Of a stretch of 35,343 nt of DNA, positions 1-8,488 are shown piece by piece. Position 1 is the first letter of the stretch. Every line of letters starts with the position of its first letter. Made by a program: the position numbers and the translations under genes. This DNA comes from UBA3839 sp902776985 (GTDB taxonomy: Bacteria > Bacteroidota > Bacteroidia > Bacteroidales > Bacteroidaceae), in assembly GCA_902776985.1 (NCBI GenBank), contig CACYSD010000024.1, positions 1 to 35,343 on the forward strand, written 5' to 3'. The notes under the pieces are model-generated. The model was given only the letters and a program-made list of their open reading frames with translations. It searched no databases and was not told the DNA's origin.

Positions 1-2
1 TC

Positions 3-1001
3 ACCTCTTTCGAACGTCGGTTGGCAGAATGCGACATGGCAGCAGTCTTCGGAACCGCCTATCTCAGCTATTTCAGCCAGATACAGGACAAGATGGCGCA
101 AGATGACCCTGCGACTCCGTATACCGCAGGCAATGCCATGATGGAACGGCTCAGTCTCCCCGAGATGTATCCTCTGCTGAGTCGCTTGCCTAATAATGAT
201 TCGCTCATGCTCGCCACCAAATTCTTTCAATGGTATTTGAACGCTCTCGAGTTTTCTGCACCTTTCCGCTATCCCTTGTTTGTCAAACGTGGGATGGCAT
301 GGGGAAACAGCAGGGATGAGGTAACGGAGCAGCTGTCATTGCTTCGCGACACAGGACGGAGGTTGTTTGCTTTGGAGAACGACGGGTTGCCAATACAGTT
401 GTTGCAGCTCCATTGCATCAACGAGGCTATTGGCGAATGGTTGGAAACAGATACGGCAGAAGAAAATTTCCGTTCGACGCGATCATTCCTCACACATCCG
501 ACTCTTCAAAGAAAGGCACAACAGATTTTTGATGAGCAGGCCAATATGGATTCCACACTTCCCTTGCCAGAAGGCGATGCCGCACACTTTGTGAAAGACA
601 TCCTTGCCCTATACCCTGGTCGCTATATTGTTCTGGATTTCTGGGCAATGTGGTGTGCACCCTGTAAGGCTGAGATTAGGGCGACAAAGGAATTCCGGCA
701 TCGTCTGCAGGAACGTTCGGATGTCAAATTTGTGTTTCTGGCCAATGAGCGCAATCCCAATCGCGAGGATTACCTCGCATTTGTCCAAGAGAATCTGGAG
801 GGAGAGGAAAACATAGCCATTGATGACAACCGTTTCCATCAGCTCCAAGAATTATTCGGCTTCAACGCTATTCCATTCAATGTTACCCTCACGCCCGATG
901 GCCGGATTGTCCGAGACGGTCTCCTTCTACGTGCCGCCGAAGCAGGGTTCGATAGATTCATTCTGATGCTGGAGGAAATGAAAGCGAAACTCGAAGAATG
1001 A
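3..1001 (+). CDS. TlpA/ResA-like thioredoxin-fold protein, 5' end outside window
   Basis: The reading frame is open from the first bases of the window, so the N-terminus is missing. The codon TTG at 21 is probably not the start. About 333 residues remain. The last ~150 carry a thioredoxin fold with the redox motif WCAPC in the context VLDFWAMWCAPCKAEIRA, followed by the cis-proline region (NAIPFNVTL) and the ending PDGRIVRDGLLLR typical of TlpA-like thiol-disulfide oxidoreductases. The part before it (~200 residues, helical, no recognisable motif) resembles the N-terminal extensions of Bacteroidetes envelope TlpA proteins. The family usually acts outside the cytoplasmic membrane, but the signal peptide cannot be seen here. 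The physiological substrate is unknown. The thioredoxin call is secure. Confidence 0.9.
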   Translation, partial: TSFERRLAECDMAAVFGTAYLSYFSQIQDKMAQDDPATPYTAGNAMMERLSLPEMYPLLSRLPNNDSLMLATKFFQWYLNALEFSAPFRYPLFVKRGMAWGNSRDEVTEQLSLLRDTGRRLFALENDGLPIQLLQLHCINEAIGEWLETDTAEENFRSTRSFLTHPTLQRKAQQIFDEQANMDSTLPLPEGDAAHFVKDILALYPGRYIVLDFWAMWCAPCKAEIRATKEFRHRLQERSDVKFVFLANERNPNREDYLAFVQENLEGEENIAIDDNRFHQLQELFGFNAIPFNVTLTPDGRIVRDGLLLRAAEAGFDRFILMLEEMKAKLEE

Positions 1002-1038
1002 ACATGAAAACAATCATCACATCTCCCACACGTTGTTT

Positions 1039-1308
1039 CTATGATGTGTCCTTCCCGTTCGCCCGGTCGCGACAGGTCTTATTGAATCCAATGAAAATAC
1101 ACATAGAAGGCAATCTCCAACACAATCGTAATGATTGACAGGAGGGAGAGGGAGCCGACGATGTAGAATAGTTTTGCTGATAGCCAGACACCTTCGTTGT
1201 TTCTTCTCTTGAGAGATACAATTCATCATAACAGAAACGATATTCACCACCATCTTCTGTCAAAATACCTGCAAGGATTCCCTTTCGGTATATTTCTGCT
1301 TGTCTCAT
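1039..1308 (-). pseudogene. Truncated HipS-like (HipA N-terminal subdomain) gene
   Basis: The first ~37 residues (MRQAEIYRKGILAGILTE, then GGEYRFCYDELYLS) match the N-terminal subdomain of HipA kinases. In Bacteroidetes and in HipBST systems this subdomain is a separate small protein, HipS. The ATG overlaps the stop of the upstream HTH gene by four bases, the usual hipB-hipS arrangement. After about residue 37 the similarity ends and the frame runs into low-complexity sequence. The expected ~105-residue length with its LTLP and LFPFF blocks is not reached, and no HipT/HipA kinase follows. I read this as a decayed three-component toxin-antitoxin system. The family call rests on the N-terminal motif only. 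Confidence 0.65.
1079..1222 (-). pseudogene. Remnant of a membrane-protein C-terminus
   Basis: In another minus-strand frame, just where HipS similarity stops, there is an open stretch ending at a TAA (1079-1081). It reads NEGVWLSAKLFYIVGSLS, then LLSIITIVLEIAFYVYF and HWIQ. This is a strongly hydrophobic segment with a charged-polar end, as expected for the last transmembrane helix of a membrane protein. It has no start codon and is preceded by two adjacent stops. It is probably what was joined to the hipS gene when the 3' half was lost. The opposite strand also has a short open frame (ATG at 1006, 44 codons) that may be a broken start of a gene following the thioredoxin gene. Confidence 0.3.
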
Positions 1309-1508
1309 GGTTTCTTTGTTGCTGTCAGTTCATAGTTAAACAAATCGAGGAGTTGGTTTACCTTATCCATCCTTAACGTTGGCTTTCCTTGTTCAAGGTT
1401 ACGAACAAAGCACAAACCTACCCCTGACTTCATAGCAAGGTCTTCCTGCGTAAGACCATATTCCTTACGCAACGCCTTAACAACTACCGACAATTTTGTT
1501 TTTTCCAT
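1305..1508 (-). CDS. hipB: HipB-like XRE-family HTH antitoxin
   Basis: A 67-residue protein that is nearly all helix-turn-helix: RKEYGLTQEDLAMKSGVG, then FVRNLEQGKPTLRMDKVN and QLLDLFNYEL. This is the DNA-binding fold of HipB antitoxins, which repress their own operon and neutralise the HipA/HipT kinase. The ATG at 1508 (MEKTKLS) was chosen because a longer frame to 1541 would run through the -7 promoter box. It overlaps the truncated hipS gene by ATGA. Because hipS is broken and the kinase is missing, the protein is now an orphan repressor/antitoxin. It may still regulate its own promoter or counter a HipT encoded elsewhere. Confidence 0.8.
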   Translation of the reverse strand: MEKTKLSVVVKALRKEYGLTQEDLAMKSGVGLCFVRNLEQGKPTLRMDKVNQLLDLFNYELTATKKP

Positions 1509-1530
1509 ATAAATTATATTATTTCGGATG

Positions 1531-1538
1531 CAAAAATA
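1531..1538 (-). promoter_or_regulatory. Putative -7 box of the hipB remnant
   Basis: The complement reads TATTTTTG, which matches the Bacteroidetes TAnnTTTG -7 element and lies 23 bp upstream of the hipB ATG. No clear -33 box is seen at the right distance, so the call is weak. Confidence 0.4.
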
Positions 1539-1660
1539 CAATTAATATCTCAAACTACATCATTTCTAATATAAAATAGTGGTATTTTAACAATTTTATA
1601 TGCTTTCTGCTATAAAAACCGTATTTAGAACTGTCAAGGCAAAAATAATCTTACAAAACC

Positions 1661-1691
1661 TTGCAAGAAAGAATTAAAAGCCGTACCTTTG
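1661..1691 (+). promoter_or_regulatory. Promoter of tRNA-Met
   Basis: TTGC at 1661-1664 is followed after 19 nt by TACCTTTG at 1684-1691, a good match to the Bacteroidetes -33/-7 consensus. The tRNA starts 49 nt downstream of the -7 box. Confidence 0.7.
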
Positions 1692-1740
1692 CACCGCTTT
1701 TCAGGAAAGACAGGGTCTTTCAACAAGGTTAATGATGGAT

Positions 1741-1814
1741 GGCGAGATAGCTCAGCTGGTTAGAGCGTCGGATTCATAATCCGAAGGTCAAGGGTTCAAG
1801 TCCCTTTCTCGCTA
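1741..1814 (+). tRNA. tRNA-Met (anticodon CAT)
   Basis: A complete 74-nt cloverleaf. The acceptor arms GGCGAGA/TCTCGCT pair with one G-T at the end. The D arm is TAGCTCAGCTGGTTAGAGC. The anticodon stem is TCGGA/TCCGA with loop TTCATAA (anticodon CAT). The T arm is AGGGTTCAAGTCCCT and the discriminator is A; CCA is not encoded. A CAT anticodon could also belong to lysidine-modified tRNA-Ile2. The D-arm and anticodon-stem pattern favour elongator Met, but not decisively. Confidence 0.93.
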
Positions 1815-1825
1815 CAAAAAAAGAT

Positions 1826-1860
1826 CGCTGCAAATCAATACGATTTGCAGCGGTTTTTTG
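1826..1860. terminator. Bidirectional terminator between tRNA-Met and rodA
   Basis: Perfect inverted repeat CGCTGCAAATC / GATTTGCAGCG (1826-1836 and 1842-1852) with a 5-nt loop. It has a T-run to the right (GTTTTTTG) and an A-run to the left (AAAAAAAGAT). It can therefore end the tRNA transcript on the plus strand and the convergent rodA operon on the minus strand. Confidence 0.85.
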
Positions 1861-1909
1861 TTTTTGCTCCGGTACTATCACTTCACACTTCACTTTTTAC
1901 ACTTCACTT

Positions 1910-3379
1910 TTATTGCCTCTTCAGGTTTCGTTCGGCATCCATGCGGAGGAAGATGAAAAGAAGAATGGTGAAGCCCCACAGCGATGAACCGCCGTAGGAG
2001 AAGAACGGCAGGGGAATGCCAATGACAGGAGTAAGACCCAATACCATTCCTATATTTATAAATATGTGGAAAAGGAATATGCAACAGACACTGTAGCCAT
2101 AGACTCGTCCGAGAGTATCGGGCTGTCGTTCCGCCAATGCTATAAGCCTCCAGATAAATAGCAGGAAGACTATCAGCACTCCTGCAGAGCCTACAAATCC
2201 TTCTTCCTCTCCTACTGTGCAGAAGATAAAGTCGGTATCCTGTTCGGGCACATATTTGAGTTTTGTCTGTGTACCATTGAGAAATCCTTTCCCCAGAAAT
2301 CCACCTGAGCCAATAGCAATTTTTGCCTGATTGACATTATAACCTGCCTGTTTGGGGTCGTCCTTCTTACCAAGTAGCACCTCAATACGTATTTTCTGGT
2401 GCGGTTCCATGTGTTCGAGAATGGTGTCGGAGATATAGAAGAAAGAGGTGGAGAGTATCGCAAACGCAGATATAAGGATGTAACGGCTATAATGGTGATG
2501 GATGGCAAGTCCGATAAGCAGCAGTATCTGCATGATACAGACAAGGAGCAGGACCTTGCTCACGTCAAACGGTATGACGAAGGAACTGAAGAGGAATGCC
2601 AGCAGCGACACGCCTCCACCGACATACAGCATGAACCTGAGTGCAAAACGGTCGCGGCAGAAAAGCCAGGTCATGGCGGTAGTGAATATCTGTGCAATGA
2701 GCAGCACGGAGAACTCGCCTATGCTCACAGGCATTAAATCCATATATGCGTCATTGTAGCGTATGCCAACAACGAAATAGAGAACACAGGCAAATGCGGT
2801 GAAGAGCAGGGAACCCGTCATTCCCTCACGATAGAGAACAAGGAAGAATGTGAGATAGACAAGAGCTGATCCCGTTTCTTTCTGCATGACAATAAGCAGC
2901 ATCGGGAAGACTATCATCGCAACAACCTTGACAAAGTCCTTTGTGCGGTTCATCGAGAATCCGTAAGTATCCATCACCTTGGCAATGGCAAGTGCTACGG
3001 CGAACTTGGCAAACTCTGCCGGCTGCAGTTTCACGGCACTGCCTATAGGAATCCACGACCGGGAACCTTTGGTGTCGGGAGCAATGAAAATGGTGGCAAT
3101 AAGCAGCAGAATCATCACCGTGTACATGAAATAGGCAGACATGTCATATACTCTTTTCTCTATAAAGAGCAACATAGCGCCTAAAACAATGCTTGTGGCA
3201 ATCCAGATGATCTGCTTGCCGCTGTTGCTGCCAAAACCGAACACATCAGGCGAAGAGAAATCGTAGCTTGCTCCGCACACACTGAACCATCCCCATGTTA
3301 CCAACACGAGGTAAAATCCAATGGTAATCCAGTCGAGCGACAGGAATATGCCTTTATTTCCTTGTTCTGATTCGTTCAC
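1910..3379 (-). CDS. rodA: Rod-shape protein RodA (SEDS peptidoglycan polymerase)
   Basis: 489 residues, about ten hydrophobic segments, SEDS family (RodA/FtsW/SpoVE). RodA polymerises glycan strands from lipid II in the elongation machine and works with the transpeptidase PBP2, encoded immediately upstream. Visible family features are KLQPAEFAKFAVALAIAK near residue 120, the conserved IAIGSGGFLGKGFLNGTQ with FVPEQDTDFIF-like YVPEQDTDFIFCTVGEE near 350-380, and the C-terminal GIPLPFFSYGGSSLW. It is longer than enterobacterial RodA (~370) because of extra membrane segments in the middle, as usual in Bacteroidetes. It is the last gene of the mre operon. A 108-bp spacer with a hairpin repeat separates it from mrdA. 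Confidence 0.95.
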   Translation of the reverse strand: MNESEQGNKGIFLSLDWITIGFYLVLVTWGWFSVCGASYDFSSPDVFGFGSNSGKQIIWIATSIVLGAMLLFIEKRVYDMSAYFMYTVMILLLIATIFIAPDTKGSRSWIPIGSAVKLQPAEFAKFAVALAIAKVMDTYGFSMNRTKDFVKVVAMIVFPMLLIVMQKETGSALVYLTFFLVLYREGMTGSLLFTAFACVLYFVVGIRYNDAYMDLMPVSIGEFSVLLIAQIFTTAMTWLFCRDRFALRFMLYVGGGVSLLAFLFSSFVIPFDVSKVLLLVCIMQILLLIGLAIHHHYSRYILISAFAILSTSFFYISDTILEHMEPHQKIRIEVLLGKKDDPKQAGYNVNQAKIAIGSGGFLGKGFLNGTQTKLKYVPEQDTDFIFCTVGEEEGFVGSAGVLIVFLLFIWRLIALAERQPDTLGRVYGYSVCCIFLFHIFINIGMVLGLTPVIGIPLPFFSYGGSSLWGFTILLFIFLRMDAERNLKRQ

Positions 3380-3384
3380 GTTTG

Positions 3385-3452
3385 TGAGTTTTTAAGTTTT
3401 TGAGTTTTTGAGTTTTTAAGTTCTTTCTGCGGCGGAAGCGCAGACCACACTA
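3385..3452. repeat. Spacer repeat with TCTGCG hairpin (copy A)
   Basis: Tandem GAGTTTTT/TTTTTAAG octamers (3385-3420) are followed by the hairpin TCTGCG-gcggaa-gCGCAGA (3426-3444) and ACCACACTACC. Related hairpins with similar flanks lie in two other spacers (12894-12912 and 20345-20398). Confidence 0.6.
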
Positions 3453-3487
3453 CCTATCCTGATGGATTGTTTTCCCCCTTGGGGGAG

Positions 3488-5389
3488 TTAGAGGGGGTCC
3501 CTGCTTTTCTTATTTTCCTCTCTCTTTCGTTCGCGTTCGGTACGGACATCGTAGTTGATGTGGCGTTCCTGGAAAGCTTTGGCTTTTGCCTCACTTGCAG
3601 GCGAGAGTTCACCGTTGATATACTGTTCCATCATCAATGCACCAATAGGTACTCCGTAGGTCGCACCCCATTTTCCGTTTTCCACATACACACAAATGGC
3701 AATTTTCGGATTATCCTTCGGTGCAAAGCCCATAAAGGCGGAGTGGTCTTGTCCGTGTGGATTCTGTGCTGTTCCTGTCTTTCCGCAAACCTCGTATTCC
3801 GATGTGTTTGCACCACGGCACGTACCACCAGTTACTGCGTTCCGCATACCGTTGACCACAACGTTGTAGTATGAGGAGTCAACCATTGTGTAGTGGCGTG
3901 TCAACAAACTATCAGGCAAAGCTCCGCCTTTCACTTCCTTCACCACATGAGGAGTGATGTAGTAGCCGCGATTAGCGATAGTGGCACCGAGGTTGGCTAT
4001 CTGCAAGGGAGTAAGCAGCACTTCTCCCTGACCTATGGCGATAGAAATGACAGAAAGCGGATTCCACTGTGCATGGAAAGCCTTGTCGTAATAGACTGCA
4101 TTAGGAATAAGTCCACGAGATTCTCCTGGCAAGTCAACACCGAGCTTGTAGCCGAAGCCCATCGAGACCATATAGTCCTTCCAGCGGGTCATGGCCTCCT
4201 GAAGAGTAGCATACTTGGTACGGTTGGAGAGCATATAATAGAGTCCCCAGCAGAAATATCCGTTGCATGAAGTTGCGATAGCAGGAACCAAAGGCAATGG
4301 CGAACCATGGCCGTGGCATCCCACCTTCATACCTTTGAAGCGGAATCCTCTTGAACACGGGTATGCAGTTTCAGGAGTGATGATTCCCTCCTGCAGGAAA
4401 GTAAGTGCCTGAGAAGTCTTGAACGTAGAGCCAGGAGGATAAGTACCGAGAATGGCACGGTTAAGCATTGGTTTGAGCGGGTCGGAACCAAGTTCCTTAT
4501 ACAGTTCGCGGCGGGTACTGCCTTCAAGACGTCGAGGATCGAAAGTAGGCGAAGACACCATACAGAGGATTTCACCTGTGGAGGGTTCGATGGCAACAAT
4601 AGCACCAAGTTTGCCTTCCATCAGTCTCTCACCCAACGCCTGCAGTTTTATGTCAATACTGAGAGTCAGGTCACGTCCGGCGACGGGACGTCGGTCAAAT
4701 GCACCGTTCTTATAATGTCCCTGAATACGTCCGCGAGCATCTCGCAGAAGGATTTCCACACCTTTCACTCCTCGCAGATCTTTTTCGTAAGAACGTTCCA
4801 CTCCCTGTTTACCGATATTATCACCAGGAAGATAGTAGCCTTCCTCGTCGTTCTCGATATCATAAGGCGACACTTCGCTCACATCACCGAGTACATGAGC
4901 CAGATTCGGATATTCGTAACGGCGGGCTGTGCGCTCACGTATATAGAAACCACGGAACCGATAAAGTTTCTCCTGAAACAGCGCATAGTCACGCTGTGAT
5001 ATCTGAGGCATGAAGAGCTGCTGAGTGTAGGAAGAATATCCTGGATTCTTATTGACGTCGCGGATGTCAGCCATACGCTTGTTGAACTGCTCACGCGTCA
5101 TGTTAAGCGTATTGCAGAAGTCAAGAGTGTCAAGTTTGGACATCTCTCGTGTAACAACCATGATGTCATAGGCTGGCTGGTTGAAAACAAGCAGTTCGTT
5201 GTTGCGGTCGTATATTGCTCCTCGTGAAGGATATAGCACATTGTGGAAGAACGCATTGTTGTTGGCGCTCGTCTCGTAGTCACTGGAAACAAGTTGGAGG
5301 AATGCAAGCCGTATGATATAGCAGGCGACAATAGCCAATGCTATGCCGCCTATAACATACTTGCGAGTATTTAGAATCTGAGATGACAC
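3488..5389 (-). CDS. mrdA: Penicillin-binding protein 2 (elongation transpeptidase)
   Basis: 633 residues, class B PBP. One N-terminal membrane anchor (residues ~12-32) is followed by the PBP dimerisation domain and a transpeptidase domain. The catalytic motifs are all present: SxxK as PPGSTFKTSQ (Ser about 320), SxN as ATSCNGYF, and KTG as VCGKTGTAQNPHG (about 535). It crosslinks the glycan made by RodA during side-wall growth. The C-terminal tail is basic and low-complexity (RTERERKREENKKSRDPL). It follows mreD by 34 bp. The start MSSQILNTRKYVIGG puts a short basic segment before the membrane helix, as expected for this family. Confidence 0.95.
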   Translation of the reverse strand: MSSQILNTRKYVIGGIALAIVACYIIRLAFLQLVSSDYETSANNNAFFHNVLYPSRGAIYDRNNELLVFNQPAYDIMVVTREMSKLDTLDFCNTLNMTREQFNKRMADIRDVNKNPGYSSYTQQLFMPQISQRDYALFQEKLYRFRGFYIRERTARRYEYPNLAHVLGDVSEVSPYDIENDEEGYYLPGDNIGKQGVERSYEKDLRGVKGVEILLRDARGRIQGHYKNGAFDRRPVAGRDLTLSIDIKLQALGERLMEGKLGAIVAIEPSTGEILCMVSSPTFDPRRLEGSTRRELYKELGSDPLKPMLNRAILGTYPPGSTFKTSQALTFLQEGIITPETAYPCSRGFRFKGMKVGCHGHGSPLPLVPAIATSCNGYFCWGLYYMLSNRTKYATLQEAMTRWKDYMVSMGFGYKLGVDLPGESRGLIPNAVYYDKAFHAQWNPLSVISIAIGQGEVLLTPLQIANLGATIANRGYYITPHVVKEVKGGALPDSLLTRHYTMVDSSYYNVVVNGMRNAVTGGTCRGANTSEYEVCGKTGTAQNPHGQDHSAFMGFAPKDNPKIAICVYVENGKWGATYGVPIGALMMEQYINGELSPASEAKAKAFQERHINYDVRTERERKREENKKSRDPL

Positions 5390-5423
5390 TATTCTAATGC
5401 AGTTATCCTCAAATTATAATTAT

Positions 5424-5951
5424 CTATATCCAGTCTTTACCCCCACCCTTCACTGGATTCTTAATCAGTTCCACAAACAGAATGATTACAAATGCCAGAG
5501 AATGGCCAAAGAGCAAACCTATAAGTGTCTGTTGAAGATGAGCCAGGGTAAAGGCATCGAGTGCATAGAACACGATGTGGAAAATGAGAAATGTGAAATA
5601 GGTGTAAAAGAGGTAGCGAGCCACACCCATACTTCGCATCGACGGAACAAAATCATCATCCTGGTCGTGAGGAGTAAACAGATTCAGCAGGGCAGGCTGA
5701 ATCATCGCAAGAAACGTACATGATGCCATTCCGATTCCCATTGTATTGGAAAACATGTCGTGCACCAGTCCGATGGAAAATCCCCACAAAAGCAAAGCCA
5801 TGCGTGATGAGTTACGATGGAACTTCATAGTCAGGTACACAAGCAGTATGGGAGTGCCATAGCCCAGAAGATGTACATTATTGAGCACAGCAATTTGTGA
5901 CACCAATAGCAGTATCATCCTAAACGCCCGTCTTATTATTACTATACTCAT
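5424..5951 (-). CDS. mreD: Rod-shape protein MreD
   Basis: 175 residues with about five hydrophobic segments and little extramembrane sequence, as in MreD. The segment LLWGFSIGLVHDMFSNTMG is the conserved MreD block (G-x-x-x-D). MreD is the integral membrane partner of MreC in the elongasome. The start codon lies 4 bp after the mreC stop, indicating translational coupling. The assignment rests on position between mreC and mrdA plus the membrane topology and that motif. Confidence 0.92.
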   Translation of the reverse strand: MSIVIIRRAFRMILLLVSQIAVLNNVHLLGYGTPILLVYLTMKFHRNSSRMALLLWGFSIGLVHDMFSNTMGIGMASCTFLAMIQPALLNLFTPHDQDDDFVPSMRSMGVARYLFYTYFTFLIFHIVFYALDAFTLAHLQQTLIGLLFGHSLAFVIILFVELIKNPVKGGGKDWI

Positions 5952-5955
5952 GTGC

Positions 5956-6807
5956 TCAAGGTTGTATTGAATCGGTCTGTAGTTCCAGCAGATGTCGTTC
6001 CTCGTTGGTATAGTCGGTAATCACTGAGACATTGCGCAGAGCCTTAAAGTCTGTACATAGCTTCACCGTGAGGATGTAAGACATGCCATCGGGGGAGTCC
6101 CCTATCTTGATGACCTTACCCACAGGGATACCCTCTGGGAATATGTCTGAATAGCCGTTTGTCTCAACAATACTGCCAATTTTCACTGTGCTGTGACGAG
6201 GCACACCATTCATATACGAGATGTTTGGGCTGCCATACTGCCACTGCATTGTACCGAAGAAATGGGTTGAGTCGAGTCTGCAACTGATTTTTGAATTCTC
6301 GTTAAGCAAAGGCAAAACAATAGCGTAGTGTTCGGAGACAGTATAGACTACTCCTACCACACCGCTTGAACAAACCACAGCCATTTCCTCAGCCACACCG
6401 TCAGCCTTTCCGCGGTTAATGGTAATCAGGTTCTTCGCACGATGGAGCGTAGAACTAATCACCTTTGCCCCAATTGTGTGATATGTGGAACGGATGCCAT
6501 TCAGGAATTCGGTTGTGTCGGCAGCAGTTGCCTTCATGTCAGCAATATAAGTCTTGGCAGCTACCAATTGAGATCTAAGCTGCTCGTTTTCCTTCTCAAG
6601 AATCTCGTTCTCCTCCTTGAGGTGGAAATACGAAGTGAAATCACTACTAAACTGGTTGATGCTACCTACCACCGAGTTTGCAGTTGAGAAGAACACACTT
6701 CCCTGATAACTGTTGTATTCAAATAGCAAAACAAGGCTGACGACCTCGAGAACGAGGAACACCAGCCAATAAAGGTATCGCTTAAGGAAATCCAACAGAT
6801 TGCGCAT
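5956..6807 (-). CDS. mreC: Rod-shape protein MreC
   Basis: 283 residues. One N-terminal membrane helix (YWLVFLVLEVVSLVLLF), then a coiled coil (about 65-95, LKEENEILEKENEQLRSQL). The periplasmic beta-barrel region follows, with GVVGVVYTVSEHYAIVLPLL and GSIVETNGYSDIFPEGIPVG, both typical MreC blocks. MreC links cytoplasmic MreB to PBP2 and activates it. It lies 10 bp after mreB and 4 bp before mreD. Confidence 0.95.
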   Translation of the reverse strand: MRNLLDFLKRYLYWLVFLVLEVVSLVLLFEYNSYQGSVFFSTANSVVGSINQFSSDFTSYFHLKEENEILEKENEQLRSQLVAAKTYIADMKATAADTTEFLNGIRSTYHTIGAKVISSTLHRAKNLITINRGKADGVAEEMAVVCSSGVVGVVYTVSEHYAIVLPLLNENSKISCRLDSTHFFGTMQWQYGSPNISYMNGVPRHSTVKIGSIVETNGYSDIFPEGIPVGKVIKIGDSPDGMSYILTVKLCTDFKALRNVSVITDYTNEERHLLELQTDSIQP

Positions 6808-6817
6808 TGCAACAGTT

Positions 6818-7837
6818 TTATCGTTTCAGGAATGAGAAATTCTTTACATTGTTGAGAGCGATTCCTGTTCCCTTTGCAACGCTATGGAGTGGATCATCCG
6901 CTACGTGGAATTGAATTTTGATTTTATCAGTGAGACGCTTAGCGAGTCCGCGCAACTTAGCACCACCACCAGTAAGCCAAATACCATTCTTCACGATGTC
7001 GGCATAGAGTTCTGGAGGAGTGTTTTCAAGAGCGCTGAGGACAGCAGTCTCGATTTTTGCGATGGTCTTGTCGATACAGTGAGCTATCTCCTGATAAGTT
7101 ACCGACACTTCCATAGGCAGAGCCGTGATGCGGTTAGGACCATGAACAACGTATGGCTCCGGAGCTTCTTCCAATTCGGGAAGCACAGCACCAACGCTAA
7201 TTTTAATACGTTCAGCCATACGCTCACTGACCTTCACATTGTGCTGACGGCTCATGTAGTCCTGGATGTCTGCTGTGATTTCATCACCTGCAGTACGGAT
7301 AGAGTTGTTGGTAACGATGTTGCCAAGTGAAATGACAGCGATTTCTGTAGTACCACCGCCTATATCCACAATCATGTTGCCTTCAGGAGCAATGACATCA
7401 AGGCCAATACCTATAGCTGCAGCCATTGGCTCGTAAATCATGTAGACATCACGTCCGCCTGCATGTTCTGCACTGTCACGAACAGCACGAAGTTCAACTT
7501 CAGTTGCACCACTTGGGACTCCAATCACCATACGCAGAGACTGAGAGAAGAGGTGATGACCCATGTTGACCATACGGATAAGTCCGCGCATCATCTGTTC
7601 GCATGCATAGAAGTCTGCAATCACACCGTCGCGCAGAGGGCGGCATGTGATAATGTTCTCGTGAGTCTTCTCATGCATCAGTTTTGCCTTTGAACCCACC
7701 GCAATCATCTTCTTTGTAGTGCGGTCAAGAGCTACAACTGAAGGTTCGTCAACAACCACCTTGCCATTTACGATGATAATGGTGTTGGCTGTGCCGAGGT
7801 CCATCGATATATTTTGTGTTAAACTAAAAAAACCCAT
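6818..7837 (-). CDS. mreB: Cell-shape actin homologue MreB
   Basis: 339 residues, normal length. Actin-fold ATP-binding motifs are visible: MDLGTANTIIIVNGK (phosphate 1, residues 12-26), VIGVPSGATEVELRAVRDS, NMIVDIGGGTTEIAVISLG (phosphate 2), AGDEITADIQDYMSRQHN and GIWLTGGGAKLRGLAKRL (adenosine motif). MreB forms membrane-bound filaments that steer lateral wall synthesis. It follows the IMP cyclohydrolase gene by 54 bp and is probably transcribed from the promoter upstream of that gene. Confidence 0.97.
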   Translation of the reverse strand: MGFFSLTQNISMDLGTANTIIIVNGKVVVDEPSVVALDRTTKKMIAVGSKAKLMHEKTHENIITCRPLRDGVIADFYACEQMMRGLIRMVNMGHHLFSQSLRMVIGVPSGATEVELRAVRDSAEHAGGRDVYMIYEPMAAAIGIGLDVIAPEGNMIVDIGGGTTEIAVISLGNIVTNNSIRTAGDEITADIQDYMSRQHNVKVSERMAERIKISVGAVLPELEEAPEPYVVHGPNRITALPMEVSVTYQEIAHCIDKTIAKIETAVLSALENTPPELYADIVKNGIWLTGGGAKLRGLAKRLTDKIKIQFHVADDPLHSVAKGTGIALNNVKNFSFLKR

Positions 7838-7891
7838 AAATAAATGAAGAGTTAAAAATGAAGAGTGGAGGATTATTATCGCAATAACTAT

Positions 7892-8488
7892 TTACTGTTT
7901 CTCAAACCAAGCGTGGATAGCAGTATCGTAGTGTGAGCTTACTGCAAAAGCCTGGGTAGCGAACCAACGACGCTGTTCAAGAGTAGTCTGTGCACCCTGT
8001 TCCTTCACCATCTTAAGCAGAGGTGCATACTCAGCCTTGCTTGGAACGATAACTACATCGTTGAAGTTCTTGGCTGCAGCACGGATGAGGGAGATACCGC
8101 CTATGTCGATTTTCTCGATAATAGCAGCTGCATCGTCAGTGGAAGCAACAGTTTGCTCAAATGGATAAAGGTCTACGACAACGAGGTCGATTTCTGGTAT
8201 TTCGTATTTAGCCATCTCTGCCTGATCGCTTTCAAGAGCGCGACGTCCGAGGATTCCTCCGAATACTTTTGGGTGAAGAGTCTTCACACGTCCTCCGAGG
8301 ATTGAAGGATAAGTAGTGAGGTCTTCTACTTTGCTGCAAGGAAGGCCAAGGCTTTCAATGAAAGCATGAGTACCACCAGTACTGAGAAGCTGCACACCTT
8401 CAGCATGCAGAGTCTGCAGGAGTTCATCGAGTCCGTCTTTGTGAAAGACAGAGATAAGCGCTGTTTTGATTTTTTTCATTTCGTTCAT
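7892..8488 (-). CDS. purH: Stand-alone IMP cyclohydrolase (N-terminal half of PurH)
   Basis: 198 residues equal to the MGS-like IMP cyclohydrolase half of bifunctional PurH, which closes the ring of FAICAR to give IMP in the last step of purine synthesis. Residues used for catalysis in the family are present: GGRVKTLHPKVFGGIL, VVVDLYPFE and EKIDIGGISLIRAAAKNF. The gene stops right at the linker (HYDTAIHAWFEKQ), just before the LRYGENPHQ start of the AICAR formyltransferase half. That half is absent from the next 54 bp and from mreB. No frameshift is visible. It is therefore a PurH2-type single-domain enzyme. The formyltransferase must be encoded elsewhere. Start could be 8488 or the ATG three codons inside. 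Confidence 0.88.
   Translation of the reverse strand: MNEMKKIKTALISVFHKDGLDELLQTLHAEGVQLLSTGGTHAFIESLGLPCSKVEDLTTYPSILGGRVKTLHPKVFGGILGRRALESDQAEMAKYEIPEIDLVVVDLYPFEQTVASTDDAAAIIEKIDIGGISLIRAAAKNFNDVVIVPSKAEYAPLLKMVKEQGAQTTLEQRRWFATQAFAVSSHYDTAIHAWFEKQ

Noticed and set aside
1741..1814. tRNA-Ile2 (CAT, lysidine)
   Set aside because: Cannot be excluded from the anticodon alone, but the stem pattern fits elongator Met better; kept as Met.
2399..2737. 112-codon plus-strand frame inside rodA
   Set aside because: Antisense to conserved RodA sequence; no promoter or family signal.
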